A stretch of DNA of 64,000 nucleotides. Origin: Bog-756 sp963812525. Its GTDB lineage: Bacteria; Actinomycetota; Acidimicrobiia; Acidimicrobiales; RAAP-2. The notes under the pieces were generated by a model. It worked only from the letters and a program-made list of their open reading frames with translations. It did no database searches and had not been told where the DNA came from. The position numbers and the translations under genes were made by a program. Of this stretch, positions 17,077-26,947 are shown one piece after another; position 1 is the stretch's first letter, and every line of letters starts with the position of its first letter. The DNA lies in NCBI GenBank assembly GCA_963812525.1, contig CAWEVL010000003.1:1-64000 (forward strand), in the 5' to 3' direction.

Positions 17077-20000
17077 CGGCGCCCGGACGTCCTGGTCGAG
17101 GTGCGGCTGTCCTCACCGCTGGGCCGGGAGGTGGTGGACGTGTCGATGGTCCGGTGCAGGTAGGTGGCGAACCGCCAGGCCCGGCCTTTGACCCCCGGGG
17201 GATCGGTGGGCCGGGGCTCGAGTCGGGTGATGGCGTCGAAGTCGCGGTCGTCGAAGGCCAACCGTACCGCCGGATGGTCTCCGTCCTCTGGGAACGGGTA
17301 CCCCTTCCAGTGGCCCCGGGGCGACTTGCCGCGGTACAGGTGGAACGAGAAGTTGGGGAAGAGCGGCAGGGGCTCGGTCATCCCCCTCCGGTAGCAGTCC
17401 ACGGCCACGGCCAATACCGATGGGGCACCCGGACTGCCCTCGTCGACCGCGGTCGAGGGCACCAGATCATTGACCGTCGGGCTCCCCCCGGCCCGTTCGG
17501 GACGGCTGACGGCCAGCGATCGCCACCGACGCCCCGGATCGGTCGCCATCAGCGCCATCAGATCGAGCCAGGCGGCCACCCGGTGGGTCGGCTTGAACCT
17601 CGAGTAGTAGAGCTCGGCCGGGCCGGACGGGTCGCCCGGGTCGCCGCCCACACGGAGCGGGACCGAGCCGACGACCCGGGTGCCGTCGGGCAGCAGGGCG
17701 TCCACCGGACACGGAACGGCGGGGCCCGGCACCATCCCCGCCTGGTGGGCCGCGTCCAGCATGGCCTGCACCGTCCGGTCGAGGACCCGGATCTGATCCT
17801 CGCCGAGCGGCGACGGCGGCAGGGTACCCAGCCGCCGCTCGTAGTGCAGCCACTCCTCGAACGTGTGTCCGTACTGCCGGGCCTCGAGGAGCCGGGTGCC
17901 CACGGTCCAGCCGGTCAGGCCCCCGATGTCCACGGCCAACGCGGTGGGTGTCTCGTCCTCGGGACGGGGGAGGCGGGCCGCCAGGCGGTCGCCGACGAAC
18001 GCCGCGGTGGGATTCCTGAGGAACCGGTGCAGTACCGAGAGCTCGATGACGTCGGACGTCGGCGAGTCGAGGGGCTCGTCCAGGAACGGCCGTCGCCGCG
18101 TGGCCTGGCCCCGCCGGGCCAACGCTCCGGCCAACTCGATGCGGTCGAATCCCCACGGGGTTCCGGCCGCCAGCCTCCCCGTCTCGAAGCAGCGCTCGTC
18201 GTAGGGCAGGCGGGGGTGGTCGATCTCGAGGCGACGGGCCACGTCGGCCCGCCCTCCGGCCGCCGCCGAGGCCAGCACGGACTCGTAGAGCTCGGCGGTG
18301 GGCACCGCCCTCGGCACCGCCTGGTTGGTCCGGACATCGTGGCCGTCGCGCACCACCACCAGGTGGTCCTGGGCGGCCAGCACCGCCTCCAGGAGGGTCT
18401 CACGGGCCTCGCCCCTCGGATCCCGATCCCCGATGAGGGGGACCAGGGCCGAGAGGTCGTCACCGGCCGACCCCTCGGCGCCGAAGGCGGCCTGGTCCAT
18501 GCCGAGCAGGCAGACCACCCGGAACGGCACCCAACGGAGCGGCGTCAACGAGGTGACCGTGATCCCACCCCGGAAGAAATCGGCCCGGCCCACCTTGTCG
18601 TCGAGGCGCTCCTCGAGCAGCCGCCGGACGTCGCCGAACTCCAGCGCCACCGACGACGCCTCCCCCTGGCGCACCGACGACTCGACCACGTCGCCGAGGA
18701 TGCGCTCCAGGGCCTCGAGCTGCCACCCCTGGTCCCGCTCGGTGGCGAACAGGGCGGCGCACGTCTGGCCGATCCGTTCGACCCAGGCGGCCAGGGGGTG
18801 GGAGGCCGACGCGTCGGCCGCCAGGTGGGCCAGGCACCCCACGATGGCGGCCAGACTCCCGGCGGTCTCGACATCTCCTCCCTCGACGCCGTAGGGCGCG
18901 ATGTCGCCGATCGCCAGCCGGAGCTCCTCGTCGAAGACGGCCGAGCCGATCAGCAGCCGGTCCACGGCCGCCCCCCACGTGTTGGTGACGACCGAGCCGG
19001 GGAGACCCAACCGCTCCCGCTGGGACGGATCGAGTCCCCACCGCACGTTGGTGGCCTCCATCCACTCGCCGATCACACCCAACGCGTCGTCGTCGAATCC
19101 GAAGCGCTCCCGGACCGGACCCAGGGCCAGGAACTCCAACACGGAGTCCACGTCGAACCGGCCGGCCACCAGCTGGAGCAGAGACGAGGCCGCGCTCAGC
19201 ACCGGGTTGGTGGTCCGGATCGAGCGATCGGCCAACCGGTACCGCAGGGCGGGAGCGCCGTGGCGGCCGGCGTGCGGGCCGGCCGACGAGAGGATCGCCG
19301 AGGAGGTGTCCGACGTCGCGCCGGCCGAGCGGCCGAAGGCCGCCTCGACCAGTGGGGCGAAGCGGTCGAGCGCCGGGCAGAGGACGACGATTTCGTCCTC
19401 GGTCAGGTCCGACCCCGGCCGGGCCAACAGGTGGAGGAGGGCGTCCCTCAGGACCTCGACCTGACGGCCGGCCCCGAAGCAGGAGTGGAACTGCACCGAG
19501 TCGTCACCGGGATCATCGGCCAGTGTGGCCTCCGGCGACCGGTTGGCCCGGAGATCGTGCTGCAGACGACCGAGGAGGGTGCCGGAGGACGCCCCGGTCG
19601 ACCCCGGATCCTCCAGCCGTTGCACCGGGACCTTCTCGGCCCGGACGTCAGCCAGCTGCAGTGCCGTCTCACGATGGAGACGGCCCCAGCTCCGGAGCAG
19701 CGGGTGGGCGACCAGCGAGGCGGTGGCGTCGTTCGCCCTCGGTCGGAGGGAGCCGTCCCCCGGCGCCGGGCTCACCCGAAGCAGCCGGTCGGGATCGAGA
19801 TGGGTCGGCTCCAGCAGGAACAGGTGGACCTCCCGGGACGCGCCGACCGCCCGGGCCACCTCGAGGAACCCCCCGACCGGCAGAAGGGTGAACCCGAACA
19901 GCACCAGACGCGGCGGCAGGTCGAGCGGGGCCTCGCCGGCGTGGAGGCGCCGGAGGGCCCCGGGCAGCCGTTCCGGCGGGCTGGGCTCCTCGATCCGGTC

Positions 20001-20550
20001 CCTGACCTGTCGCCAGAGCCGGGCCTGCCAAGCGGCATGGTCGGCCAGGGGTCGGCCCGTGCCGTCGACCAACCGGTCTCGGGCCCACTCCCGCACCATG
20101 TGTGGACGGTGCAGGTGGTAGCGGTCGAACAGGTCTGCGATGCGCCGGCCCCGGGCATAGAGCGAGGCGCCCTCCCCCGGCCCAGCCCACGCCGCGGCCG
20201 ACGGGGAGCCCGGTCCCCCCGTCGGCGGTGGCGACGGCATCCAGCACCGGCCATACCATCCGCTCGATGCGCCAGGGGTCGGGTTGGCCGAAGGGCCGGT
20301 CCATGGCCAGGACGGCATTGCGCAGGTCGCCCGGATAGGCCCTGATGATGTTGGCGGCGATGCCGTCGCCGGCACCGGGCCCCGAGGCGCCGAGATGACG
20401 GGCCAGCTCGAGGGCGAGCCAGCGTCGCATCCCGTCGGACGGCACGGCCAGCCATTCCGGCGTGAACGGGTCCGGGGGCGCGACCGCCAGGACCTCGGCC
20501 AGTCGAGCTGCCAGGGGCCGGGCCGAGCCCGCCGAATACAGATGGAGCAT
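17073..20550 (-). CDS. recC: RecBCD subunit RecC (one apparent frameshift)
   Basis: RecC is the inactivated helicase/nuclease-fold subunit that recognises Chi and holds the complex together. The N-terminus MLHLYSAGSARPLAARLAEV starts at ATG 20550, and the frame holds until about 20215-20220. There an extra C in a C6 run (plus strand) shifts it. The rest (LYARGRRIADLFDRYHLHRP onwards) continues in the next frame to the stop at 17073. Removing one base restores 1158 residues. Both halves are well conserved, so a consensus error is more likely than a true pseudogene, especially with recB and recD intact. TAGGGT at 20560-20565 may be the operon -10 box. Confidence 0.85.
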
Positions 20551-20809
20551 CGATCAGCGACCCTAGTCAGGGGGTGCGACAACCAGGTGACCGGCGTGCC
20601 GTCCCCGGGCCGCCGGCTCCGGGCGGTCGGGTCCCACCCGTTCCGGCCCGCCATCTGAACCGGGCCGCGCCAAAGGTGGTTGCGCAATCAACAACGTCCC
20701 TGGCCACAGGCGCAGGCATCGACCCCGCCGTACCCATCAAGTGCTAACAAGGAAAGTAGGAAGTGCCCACATCCGGGTACGACGAGCGACTGAGTCCAAA
20801 GGGGAACCC

Positions 20810-21506
20810 ATGGGACACCTAGCGGCAACGAGCTATACGGTTTCGAGCGGCGGTAGCGGCTTTGCCGTGTTCCTCTTCATCGGTCTCGCCCTCTATGTGC
20901 TGACCGCGCTCGGCCTCTACGGCACCTTCGTCAAGGCCGGCCAGCCGGGGTGGGCCGGGTTCGTCCCCTTCTACAACTTCATCATCCTGCTCAAGGTGGC
21001 CGGACGGCCGACGTCCTGGGGATGGTTCCTGCTCCTGTTGATCGTGCCCTACCTCGGGACGCTGGCATTCTTCGTGATCTACATCATCGTTGCCAACGAC
21101 GTCTCGAAGAGCTTCGGGCACGGTCCTGGATTCACCGTCGGCCTCGTGATCCCCTACGTGTCGGTGATCTTCTACTACATCCTGTGGCTCGGCTCGAGCG
21201 TGTATCGCGGACCTGCGGCGGCGATGGGCGCGACATCGGGTGGCTACCCTCCCGCCGGCGGCTACTACCCGCCGCAGACCGGGCTACCCGCCCCAGCCCG
21301 GCTACCCACCGGCCGGTCAGCCGGCCTACCCACCGGCCGGCCAGGCCCCGCCCCCACCGCAGCCCGGCTACCCGCCGGCCGGCCAGGCCCCGCCCCCACC
21401 ACAGCCCGGCTACCCTCCGGCCGGACAGGCCCCGCCCCCACCGATGCCCCCCGTCGCACCCCCGGCACCCCCGGCCGAACCCGGGCAGACGCCTCCGCCC
21501 CAGTAG
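20810..21506 (+). CDS. DUF5684-type membrane protein with Pro/Gly/Tyr-rich tail (one apparent frameshift)
   Basis: The N-terminal 140 residues hold about four transmembrane helices and the conserved loop KAGQPGWAGFVPFYNF, characteristic of DUF5684-like proteins. The C-terminal cytoplasmic or surface tail repeats PGYPPAGQAPPPPQ several times. The repeats are readable only after removing one base near 21278 (CAGACCGGG should read CAGCCGGG), giving 231 residues ending at TAG 21504-21506. Without that change the frame drifts into an Arg/Pro-rich nonsense tail. ATG 20810 follows a purine-rich AAAGGGGA site. Function unknown. Pro/Tyr-rich tails like this are common on actinobacterial membrane proteins. 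Confidence 0.7.
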
Positions 21507-21534
21507 CCAGCGGCCGACAGGAGAGGGGTTGGGG

Positions 21535-21812
21535 TCAGCTCGGCGGCGTCACGGCCAGCAGAGCCGAAGGTACCGCCTCCAGGGTGGCCAGGATGGCCTC
21601 GGCCAGGGCCCGGGCCGAGGTGGGGTCGAGTTCCATGGCCACGCGGTCACCGGGGCCCCGCGACGGATTGATCAGATCGATGTTGAGGGTGTGCTCGGGA
21701 CGGGCGTGGACCGGGTGGTCGAAGTAGACCGAGGCGTGGTCACGGGGAACCAGCCGGTCGCCCCCTTGCCACTCCCCTCGATGGTCATCGTGCTGGTCTG
21801 GTAGGTACACAT
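21535..21812 (-). CDS. DUF6295-like small protein (one apparent frameshift)
   Basis: Starting at ATG 21812 the frame reads MCTYQTSTMTIEGSGKG then ATGWFP. The rest of the family pattern (DHASVYFDHPVHARPEHTLN, then PSRGPGDRVAMELDP) continues in another frame. Adding one G to the GGGG run at 21744-21747 (plus strand) joins them into a 92-residue protein that matches the DUF6295 pattern as I remember it. The biochemical role is unknown. A GGAG site lies before the ATG. This is the only one-base deletion among the frame breaks in the window. A different start at 21810 would give an unrelated N-terminus and is less likely. Confidence 0.65.
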
Positions 21813-21879
21813 GGGCTCTCCGTTCGGTCGATGGAGTCGGTCGATGTCGCGGGTAAATGTCGCGGGTCGGTGGTGCCGC

Positions 21880-22626
21880 TCAGCGGCTGGCCAGGTTGCG
21901 GTCGAAGAACTCCCAGATCCTGTTCCACCCCTCGTTGGCCGCCTCGGGGCGATAGCTGGGCCGGTTGGTGGCGAAGAAGGCGTGGCCGGCCCCCTCGTAC
22001 GAGTGGAACTCGAACACCTTGCCCGCCTTGGCCAGGGCCTCCTCCAACTCGGCCACCTCCTCGAGGGAGGGGTACTGGTCCTCGGCGCCGAAGAGCCCGA
22101 GAAGGGGGCAGGACAGCTCGGGCGCCAGCTGCAGGATGGGTTCGACGCTGAGCGGGAGCCCTTCGGGTGCCGGCCGGGTCACGAAGGCCCCGTAGCAGTC
22201 GACGGCCGCCTGAAGGTCGAGGCTGCAGGCGGCCAGGAACGACTGCCGGCCGCCCGAGCAGTAGCCGATGGTGGCCACCCTGCCGTTGGAGGAGCCGAAG
22301 GAGCGCAGGTAGGCGGCGGCCGCGCCGACATCGCCGACCAGCCGTGCATCGGGCACCCCGCCCTGGGCGCGGGCGGCGGCGGCCGCGTCGTCGGGGCTGG
22401 CACCGGGGGCCTCGCGTGAGTAGAGGTTCGGGCAGATGGCCAGATAGCCGTGCGCGGCGAACCGCCGGGTGATCTCCTTGGTCTGTTCGTCGAACCCAGG
22501 CATGTGGTGGATCACCACCACCCCTCCGGTGGGTGCCGGGTCGAGGGGAAGGGCCAGGTACGCCTCGATGGCGTCCTGGCCGTGCCCGGTGATCTGTACC
22601 GTCTCGGCTCGCATGGCGTCGCTCAT
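21880..22626 (-). CDS. Dienelactone hydrolase family protein
   Basis: This 248-residue alpha/beta hydrolase has the dienelactone-hydrolase triad: Cys123 in IGYCSGG (the G-x-C-x-G elbow), Asp in LFGAEDQYP and His in GAGHAF. The family hydrolyses enol-lactones in chloroaromatic degradation and many other esters or lactones. The start ATG 22626 has an AGGAG site 8 nt upstream. It lies 76 bp downstream of the MerR gene on the same strand and may be read through from the MFS-MerR operon. The real substrate is unknown. Confidence 0.88.
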   Translation of the reverse strand: MSDAMRAETVQITGHGQDAIEAYLALPLDPAPTGGVVVIHHMPGFDEQTKEITRRFAAHGYLAICPNLYSREAPGASPDDAAAAARAQGGVPDARLVGDVGAAAAYLRSFGSSNGRVATIGYCSGGRQSFLAACSLDLQAAVDCYGAFVTRPAPEGLPLSVEPILQLAPELSCPLLGLFGAEDQYPSLEEVAELEEALAKAGKVFEFHSYEGAGHAFFATNRPSYRPEAANEGWNRIWEFFDRNLASR

Positions 22627-22702
22627 GGATCGACTCCTGTCTGTTCCTGGGTCGGGATGGTCCGGAGAGAGGCTGATGGCAGTGGGTCTGGCCGGTGGGC
22701 GT

Positions 22703-23203
22703 TCAGGACGGCTCGACCCCGAGCTCCACGGCGGAGTCGTCCTCGAGCTCGGCACGGGCCTCGTGCAATCGGACGGACTTGACCGCCCGCTCGTCGCGGA
22801 AGCGGCCGATCCGGGCCAGCGTGATGTCGAGGCGCTCGAGCAGCTTCTCGTTGGCGTCGATGGCCTCGTCGAGGAGCTGGCGCCGGCGCTCGGGTGACGC
22901 GTCGCCCCACCGGTACTCCGAGCGGAGCCGGTCGAGGACCTCGATGTCTTCGGTGTCGAGCACGACCCGCACCTCGGCCAGCGAGAAGCCCAGCAGTTCC
23001 TGGAGGTCCTTGATCCGGGTGACCCGGGCCATGTCCGTCGACGAGTACAGGCGCTCGCCCCGGCCCCGGTAGCTGCTGGGGCTGATGAGACCCTGCTCCT
23101 CCCAGTAACGCAGCGTGCGGGGGGTCAGCCCGGTGAGCTTGGCCACCTCCCCGATCCGGAAGGTGGCGGCCGCCGGCTGTGGGGTGGCGTTCCGGGTGAT
23201 CAT
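22703..23203 (-). CDS. MerR family transcriptional regulator
   Basis: This 166-residue regulator has the MerR winged helix at the N-terminus (RIGEVAKLTGLTPRTLRYWE near residues 16-36), then a long dimerisation coiled coil (about 70-145). It lacks the cysteine sites of metal sensors, so it probably senses an organic ligand. ATG 23203 overlaps the TGA of the MFS exporter gene (ATGA), so exporter and regulator are translated together. Candidate binding repeats lie upstream of the exporter at 25052-25082. Confidence 0.88.
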   Translation of the reverse strand: MITRNATPQPAAATFRIGEVAKLTGLTPRTLRYWEEQGLISPSSYRGRGERLYSSTDMARVTRIKDLQELLGFSLAEVRVVLDTEDIEVLDRLRSEYRWGDASPERRRQLLDEAIDANEKLLERLDITLARIGRFRDERAVKSVRLHEARAELEDDSAVELGVEPS

Positions 23204-25020
23204 CCGGCCACCTGGGCGACCGCCGCACCGGACACGTCGTCGTCTGGCGTCCCGGTCGACGCCCCCGGCTCGGGCTCGGAGTAGACGTAGTGACCACCCC
23301 GCATCCATGACGCCGCGGCGGCGAACAGGCTGGCCACGATGGCGAAGTCGAGGGCGGCGTGCAGCCCCGCCCGGAACGGGGCGCTGATCAGCCCGGGGAA
23401 GAAGCTGCGACCAGTGAGGGCGTGCTGCTGGGCGGCCGGTAGTTGGCTCAGCTGGTGGGCCCCGATGAGGTGCTGCACCGGGTCGTAGCCCAGGAAGGCC
23501 GCGAACAGTGTGGAGACCGCGGGCAGGCGGGCCGCCGCCCGGGCGGCGTCGGCGGGCACGCCGTGGGCCAGCAGCCCATGCAGCAGATTGCCCGACAGGG
23601 TGGAGGACAGACCGGCGATCATGAGTGAGAAGAAGATCCCGATGGAGAGGACCTGTGCCGAGTTCTGGAACGTGGTGTTCATGCCCGACCCGGCCCCCCG
23701 GTGCTGCGGGGGGAGGCTGTTCATGACGCCGGCCCGGTTGGGAGAACCGAAGGACGCCATGGCCATGCCGGTGGCGAACAGCAGCACGGCGAAGACCCAG
23801 TAGGAGAAGTCGACGGGCAGGAATTCCAGGAGGGCGAGGCACACGGCGGTCATCAGCATGCCGCCGGTGGCGAACGGCCGGGCCCCGTAGCGGTCGGAGA
23901 GCACGCCGAAGAGGGGGCCGGCGATCAACAGCCCGACCGTCAGGGGCATCATGGCGATGCCGGCCCACAGCGGCGTCACGCTGAAGGCGTAGCCGTGCAG
24001 CGGCAGCCAGATGCCTTGGAGCCAGATGATCAGCATGAACATCAGCCCACCCCGGCTCAGGGCGGCCAGGAAGCTGGCCAGCACGCCGCCGGTGAACGCC
24101 CGGATCTTGAACAGCTGCAGACGGAACATGGGCTGCTCCACCTTGGTCTCGATGATGCAGAAGGCGACGAGCAGGCCGAGTCCGACGACCAGCGAGGTGA
24201 TCACCGTCGGGCTGGTCCACCCCATGGTGTGGTGGCCGTAGGGCTCGATGCCGTAGGTGATGCCCACCATGACCAAGATGAGCCCCAGGGCGAAGGTGAT
24301 GTTCCCCGGCCAGTCGATACGGGCCGGACGGCGCGGGCTGGTCTCGCGGAGCTTGAGGTAGCCGAAGACCGTGGCGAACAGGCCGATGGGCACCGAGACC
24401 AGGAAGATGAGCCGCCAGTTGATCGGCGCCAGCACGCCGCCGAGTACCAGTCCGATGAACGTACCGCTGAAGGCGGCGGCCTGGTTGACCCCGAGGGCCA
24501 TCCCCCGCTGGTTGCTGGGGAACACGTCGGTCAGGATGGCCGACGAGTTGGCCATCAGCATGGCCGCGCCCACCCCCTGGAAGATGCGCATGGTGATCAG
24601 CCAGACGCCGGCGGCGTGCCCGGTCATCCAGGTCACGCTCAACATGAGGGAGAACACGGTGAAGACGGCGAAGCCCAGGTTGTAGGTCCGGACCCGCCCG
24701 TAGATGTCGCCCATCCGGCCGAGGCTGACCACCAGCACGCTGGTGATGACGAGGAAGCCCAGGATCATCCACAGGAGGTAGAAGGTGTTCCCCGGCTGCA
24801 ACGGGTCGAGCCCGATGCCCCGGAAGATGTCGGGCATGGCGATGAGCACGATGGAGCCGTCGATGGTGGCCATCAGCATGCCCAGAGTGGAGATGAACAG
24901 GGCGATCCACTTGTAGTTGGGCGGCAGGTCGACCACGGTGCGGTCCCCGCGCACTCCGTGCTCCGAGGGGTCCGCGGAGTCCGACGGTGCGGGGTTCTTC
25001 GTACCCTCTACGACGGCCAT
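23200..25020 (-). CDS. DHA2/EmrB-type MFS drug exporter, 14 TM
   Basis: This 606-residue major-facilitator protein has about 14 predicted helices, as in the DHA2 (EmrB/QacA) drug:H+ antiporters. Motif A appears as GRMGDIYGR between helices 2 and 3, and the antiporter motif C as AAFSGTFIGLVLGGV. The conserved first helix ends MLMATIDGSIVLIAMP. The cytoplasmic N-tail is polar. It is the first gene of an operon with the MerR regulator, so an inducible multidrug efflux pump is likely. Two ACGTCAATC repeats and a palindrome lie directly upstream. The frame is intact although neighbours carry frame breaks. Confidence 0.9.
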   Translation of the reverse strand: MAVVEGTKNPAPSDSADPSEHGVRGDRTVVDLPPNYKWIALFISTLGMLMATIDGSIVLIAMPDIFRGIGLDPLQPGNTFYLLWMILGFLVITSVLVVSLGRMGDIYGRVRTYNLGFAVFTVFSLMLSVTWMTGHAAGVWLITMRIFQGVGAAMLMANSSAILTDVFPSNQRGMALGVNQAAAFSGTFIGLVLGGVLAPINWRLIFLVSVPIGLFATVFGYLKLRETSPRRPARIDWPGNITFALGLILVMVGITYGIEPYGHHTMGWTSPTVITSLVVGLGLLVAFCIIETKVEQPMFRLQLFKIRAFTGGVLASFLAALSRGGLMFMLIIWLQGIWLPLHGYAFSVTPLWAGIAMMPLTVGLLIAGPLFGVLSDRYGARPFATGGMLMTAVCLALLEFLPVDFSYWVFAVLLFATGMAMASFGSPNRAGVMNSLPPQHRGAGSGMNTTFQNSAQVLSIGIFFSLMIAGLSSTLSGNLLHGLLAHGVPADAARAAARLPAVSTLFAAFLGYDPVQHLIGAHQLSQLPAAQQHALTGRSFFPGLISAPFRAGLHAALDFAIVASLFAAAASWMRGGHYVYSEPEPGASTGTPDDDVSGAAVAQVAG

Positions 25021-25051
25021 GGCCCTCCGGCGCTCGCTCGATCTACCTTCT

Positions 25052-25082
25052 ACGTCAATCTATCTTAACGTGCACGTCAATC
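25052..25082 (-). promoter_or_regulatory. Candidate MerR operator/promoter of the MFS-MerR operon
   Basis: ACGTCAATC occurs twice (25052-25060 and 25074-25082) with a 22-bp period, two helical turns. The second copy overlaps the palindrome ACGTGCACGT (25068-25077), part of a near-perfect TTGACGT-GC-ACGTTAA element on the minus strand. That resembles the 16-bp palindromes bound by LiuR-type MerR regulators. TTGACG could also act as a -35 box. The region lies 30-60 bp before the exporter ATG and stands out as AT-rich. Confidence 0.5.
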
Positions 25083-25153
25083 GCCGACCGGTGCCCCGAC
25101 CGGCGCCGGGCTGGCGGTTGCCCCTGGTCGGGACGCCACCTAGAATCAGTTTC

Positions 25154-25609
25154 ATGACACAACTTAGTTCGGACACCCCGACCACGGTCCCCGGAGCGCC
25201 CACCCGTTCGCCCCGCCCCTCCGAGCAGGCCGGAGCGTTCGTCACCGCCGCCGGGCTGCAGGTCGACTCGGTGTCGCCCCACCGGGTGGCCGGCCACATC
25301 GACCTCGACGAGCGGCACCACACCCCCTGGGGCATCGTCCACGGCGGGGTCTACACGACGGCGGTGGAGAGCGCGGCCAGCATCGGGGCCAGCGCGGCGG
25401 TGGCCGACCGTGGCCAGGTGGCGGTGGGGCTGACCAACACCACCCACTTCCTCCGGTCGGTCACCGCCGGGCGGGTGATGGTCGAGGCAGTGGCCCTCAA
25501 CCAGGGCCGGACCCAGCAGCTCTGGCAGGTCGACGTGACCGACGGCTCGGGGAAGCGACTGGCCCACGGGGAGGTCCGACTCCAGAACGTGACACCGGCC
25601 GGCGCCTGA
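25154..25609 (+). CDS. PaaI-type hotdog-fold thioesterase
   Basis: This 151-residue single-hotdog protein carries the PaaI-type active-site segment HTPWGIVHGGVYTTAVES near residues 57-74, with HGG and the downstream acidic residue in the expected places. Members hydrolyse acyl- or aryl-CoA thioesters. ATG 25154 is preceded by TAGAAT (25141-25146) with 7 nt between, so a leaderless mRNA is predicted and the longer upstream frame is not used. It is divergent from the MFS-MerR operon and shares its 133-bp control region. Confidence 0.85.
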   Translation: MTQLSSDTPTTVPGAPTRSPRPSEQAGAFVTAAGLQVDSVSPHRVAGHIDLDERHHTPWGIVHGGVYTTAVESAASIGASAAVADRGQVAVGLTNTTHFLRSVTAGRVMVEAVALNQGRTQQLWQVDVTDGSGKRLAHGEVRLQNVTPAGA

Positions 25610-25620
25610 ATTCCGGGCCT

Positions 25621-25671
25621 GGGCCCCGTCCCCGGCCGCCGTCCGGCGGCCGACTGTCACAACCGGGGCCC
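25621..25671 (+). terminator. Nested hairpins after the thioesterase gene
   Basis: An inner hairpin GGCCGCC (25634-25640), loop GTCC, GGCGGCC (25645-25651) is enclosed by an outer stem GGGCCCCG (25621-25628) with CGGGGCCC (25664-25671). It starts 11 bp after the thioesterase stop. The right outer arm lies inside the spacer of the next promoter, so terminator and promoter overlap. No T-tract is present. Confidence 0.45.
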
Positions 25672-25681
25672 GGCCGGCGTC
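25655..25681 (+). promoter_or_regulatory. ECF41 (SigJ-type) autoregulated promoter
   Basis: TGTCACA (25655-25661), then exactly 16 nt, then CGTC (25678-25681). This matches the TGTCACA-N16-CGTC promoter described for ECF41 sigma factors. It stands directly before an oxidoreductase gene that overlaps an ECF41 gene. The ATG at 25690 lies 8 nt after the -10 element, so the transcript is probably leaderless. Confidence 0.8.
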
Positions 25682-25689
25682 AGATGGGT

Positions 25690-26947
25690 ATGCCAACCGA
25701 TGCCGATGTGATCGTGGTGGGGGCCGGACTGGCCGGGTTGACCGCCGCCGCCACCGCCCGACGGTCAGGGTGCCGGGTCACGGTGCTCGAGGCCCACGCC
25801 CGGGGAGGGCGGGCCCGCACCGAGGAGCGGGACGGATTCACCCTCAACATGGGGGCGCACGCCCTCTATCGCGGTGGGGCGGGCATGGCCGTCCTGGCTG
25901 CCCTGGGCGTCGCCCCCGACGGGGCCGCCCCGCCGCTCGGCCCGGTACCGGGCCCTGACCGGGGGCCGCCTCCACGCCCTGCCCACCGGTCCGGCCACCC
26001 TGCTCCGGACCGGTGCCCTGGGCACCCGCTCCCGGGCCCAACTGGTCCGGCTGCTCGGCCTCCTCCCCCGCCTCCGGCCCCGGGAGCTCGGTCACACCCC
26101 GGTGGCCGAGTGGCTGGCCGGCCACCGCCTCCGTCCCGACGCCGACGCGATGGTCCGGGCCCTGATCCGCCTGGGCACGTACACCGACGACGTCGACCGG
26201 TTCAGCGCCGATGCCGCCCTCACCCAGCTGCAGAGCGCCTCCCGGGCGGGCGTCCTCTACCTCCACGGTGGCTGGTCGGGGCTGCTCGACGCCCTGTCCG
26301 ACTCGCTCGACCTCCGCACCGGGGTGGAGGTGGAGGGCATCGACCGCGGCGGAGCCGGCGTGGAGGTCCGCACCGCGGCGGGGACGCTGACGGCCGGCCG
26401 GGTGGTGGTGGCCACCGGCGGGCCCGGCCGCCGTACGCCGGCTCCTTCCCGCGGACCCCGAGTGGGGCGAACTCGGTCCCCCCGTGACCGCGGCCTGCCT
26501 CGACCTCGGGGTGTCCCGGGATGCCCGCGCCGGGCTACGTCCTCTCGCTCGACGATCCCCTCTACGCCACGGTGCAGTCGCCCCCGGCCCGCCAGGCACC
26601 CGAGGGCGGGGCGGTGGTGGCCGCGCATCCGCTACGGCGCCCGCAGCGCGGCACAGGACCGCCCGCAGCTGGAGTCGCTCGTGGCCACGGCCGGCGTGGG
26701 TGACCAGGACGTGGTCGTCCGCCGGTTCCTGGCCCGCATGGTGGTGTACAGCGCCCTCCCATTGGCGTCGGCCGGCGGGCTGGCCGGCCGTCCCGGCATC
26801 GAGGACACCGGCGTCCCGGGCGTGACCATGGCCGGTGACTGGATCGGTCCCGTCGGTCTCCTGGCCGACGCCTCACTGGCCAGCGGGCATGCCGCCGGCG
26901 GGCTGGCCGGGCGCGGCCGACCCGACTCCTCCATAGTGGTGGCGTGA
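25690..26947 (+). CDS. FAD-dependent oxidoreductase, phytoene desaturase/protoporphyrinogen-oxidase-like (four apparent frameshifts)
   Basis: The N-terminus MPTDADVIVVGAGLAGLTAAAT is a dinucleotide-binding fold, followed by LEAHARGGRARTEERDGF. Near the C-terminus is GVPGVTMAGDWIG, the second FAD contact of amine-oxidase/CrtI-type proteins. The frame moves by +1 at four places: 25939-25940, 26423-26425, 26524-26526 and 26621-26626. Removing one base at each restores 417 residues exactly, with continuous family-like sequence. The frame-linked positions argue for sequence errors. ATG 25690 fits the ECF41 promoter spacing; ATG 25684 is the alternative. It overlaps the sigma gene by GTGA, matching the known pairing of ECF41 factors with oxidoreductases. 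Confidence 0.75.

Noticed and set aside
20211..20222. Programmed frameshift in recC
   Set aside because: The C6/G6 run could slip, but similar one-base breaks occur in many unrelated genes nearby, so sequence error is simpler.
17154..20345. Long open frame on the plus strand opposite recC
   Set aside because: It is the antisense shadow of recC in a 70% GC genome. Its translation is Gly/Arg/Pro/His-rich with no domain, while the minus strand encodes conserved RecC.
20680..20687. TTGCGCAA palindrome upstream of recC
   Set aside because: Only 8 bp and not extended on either side. It is too short to call an operator without other support.
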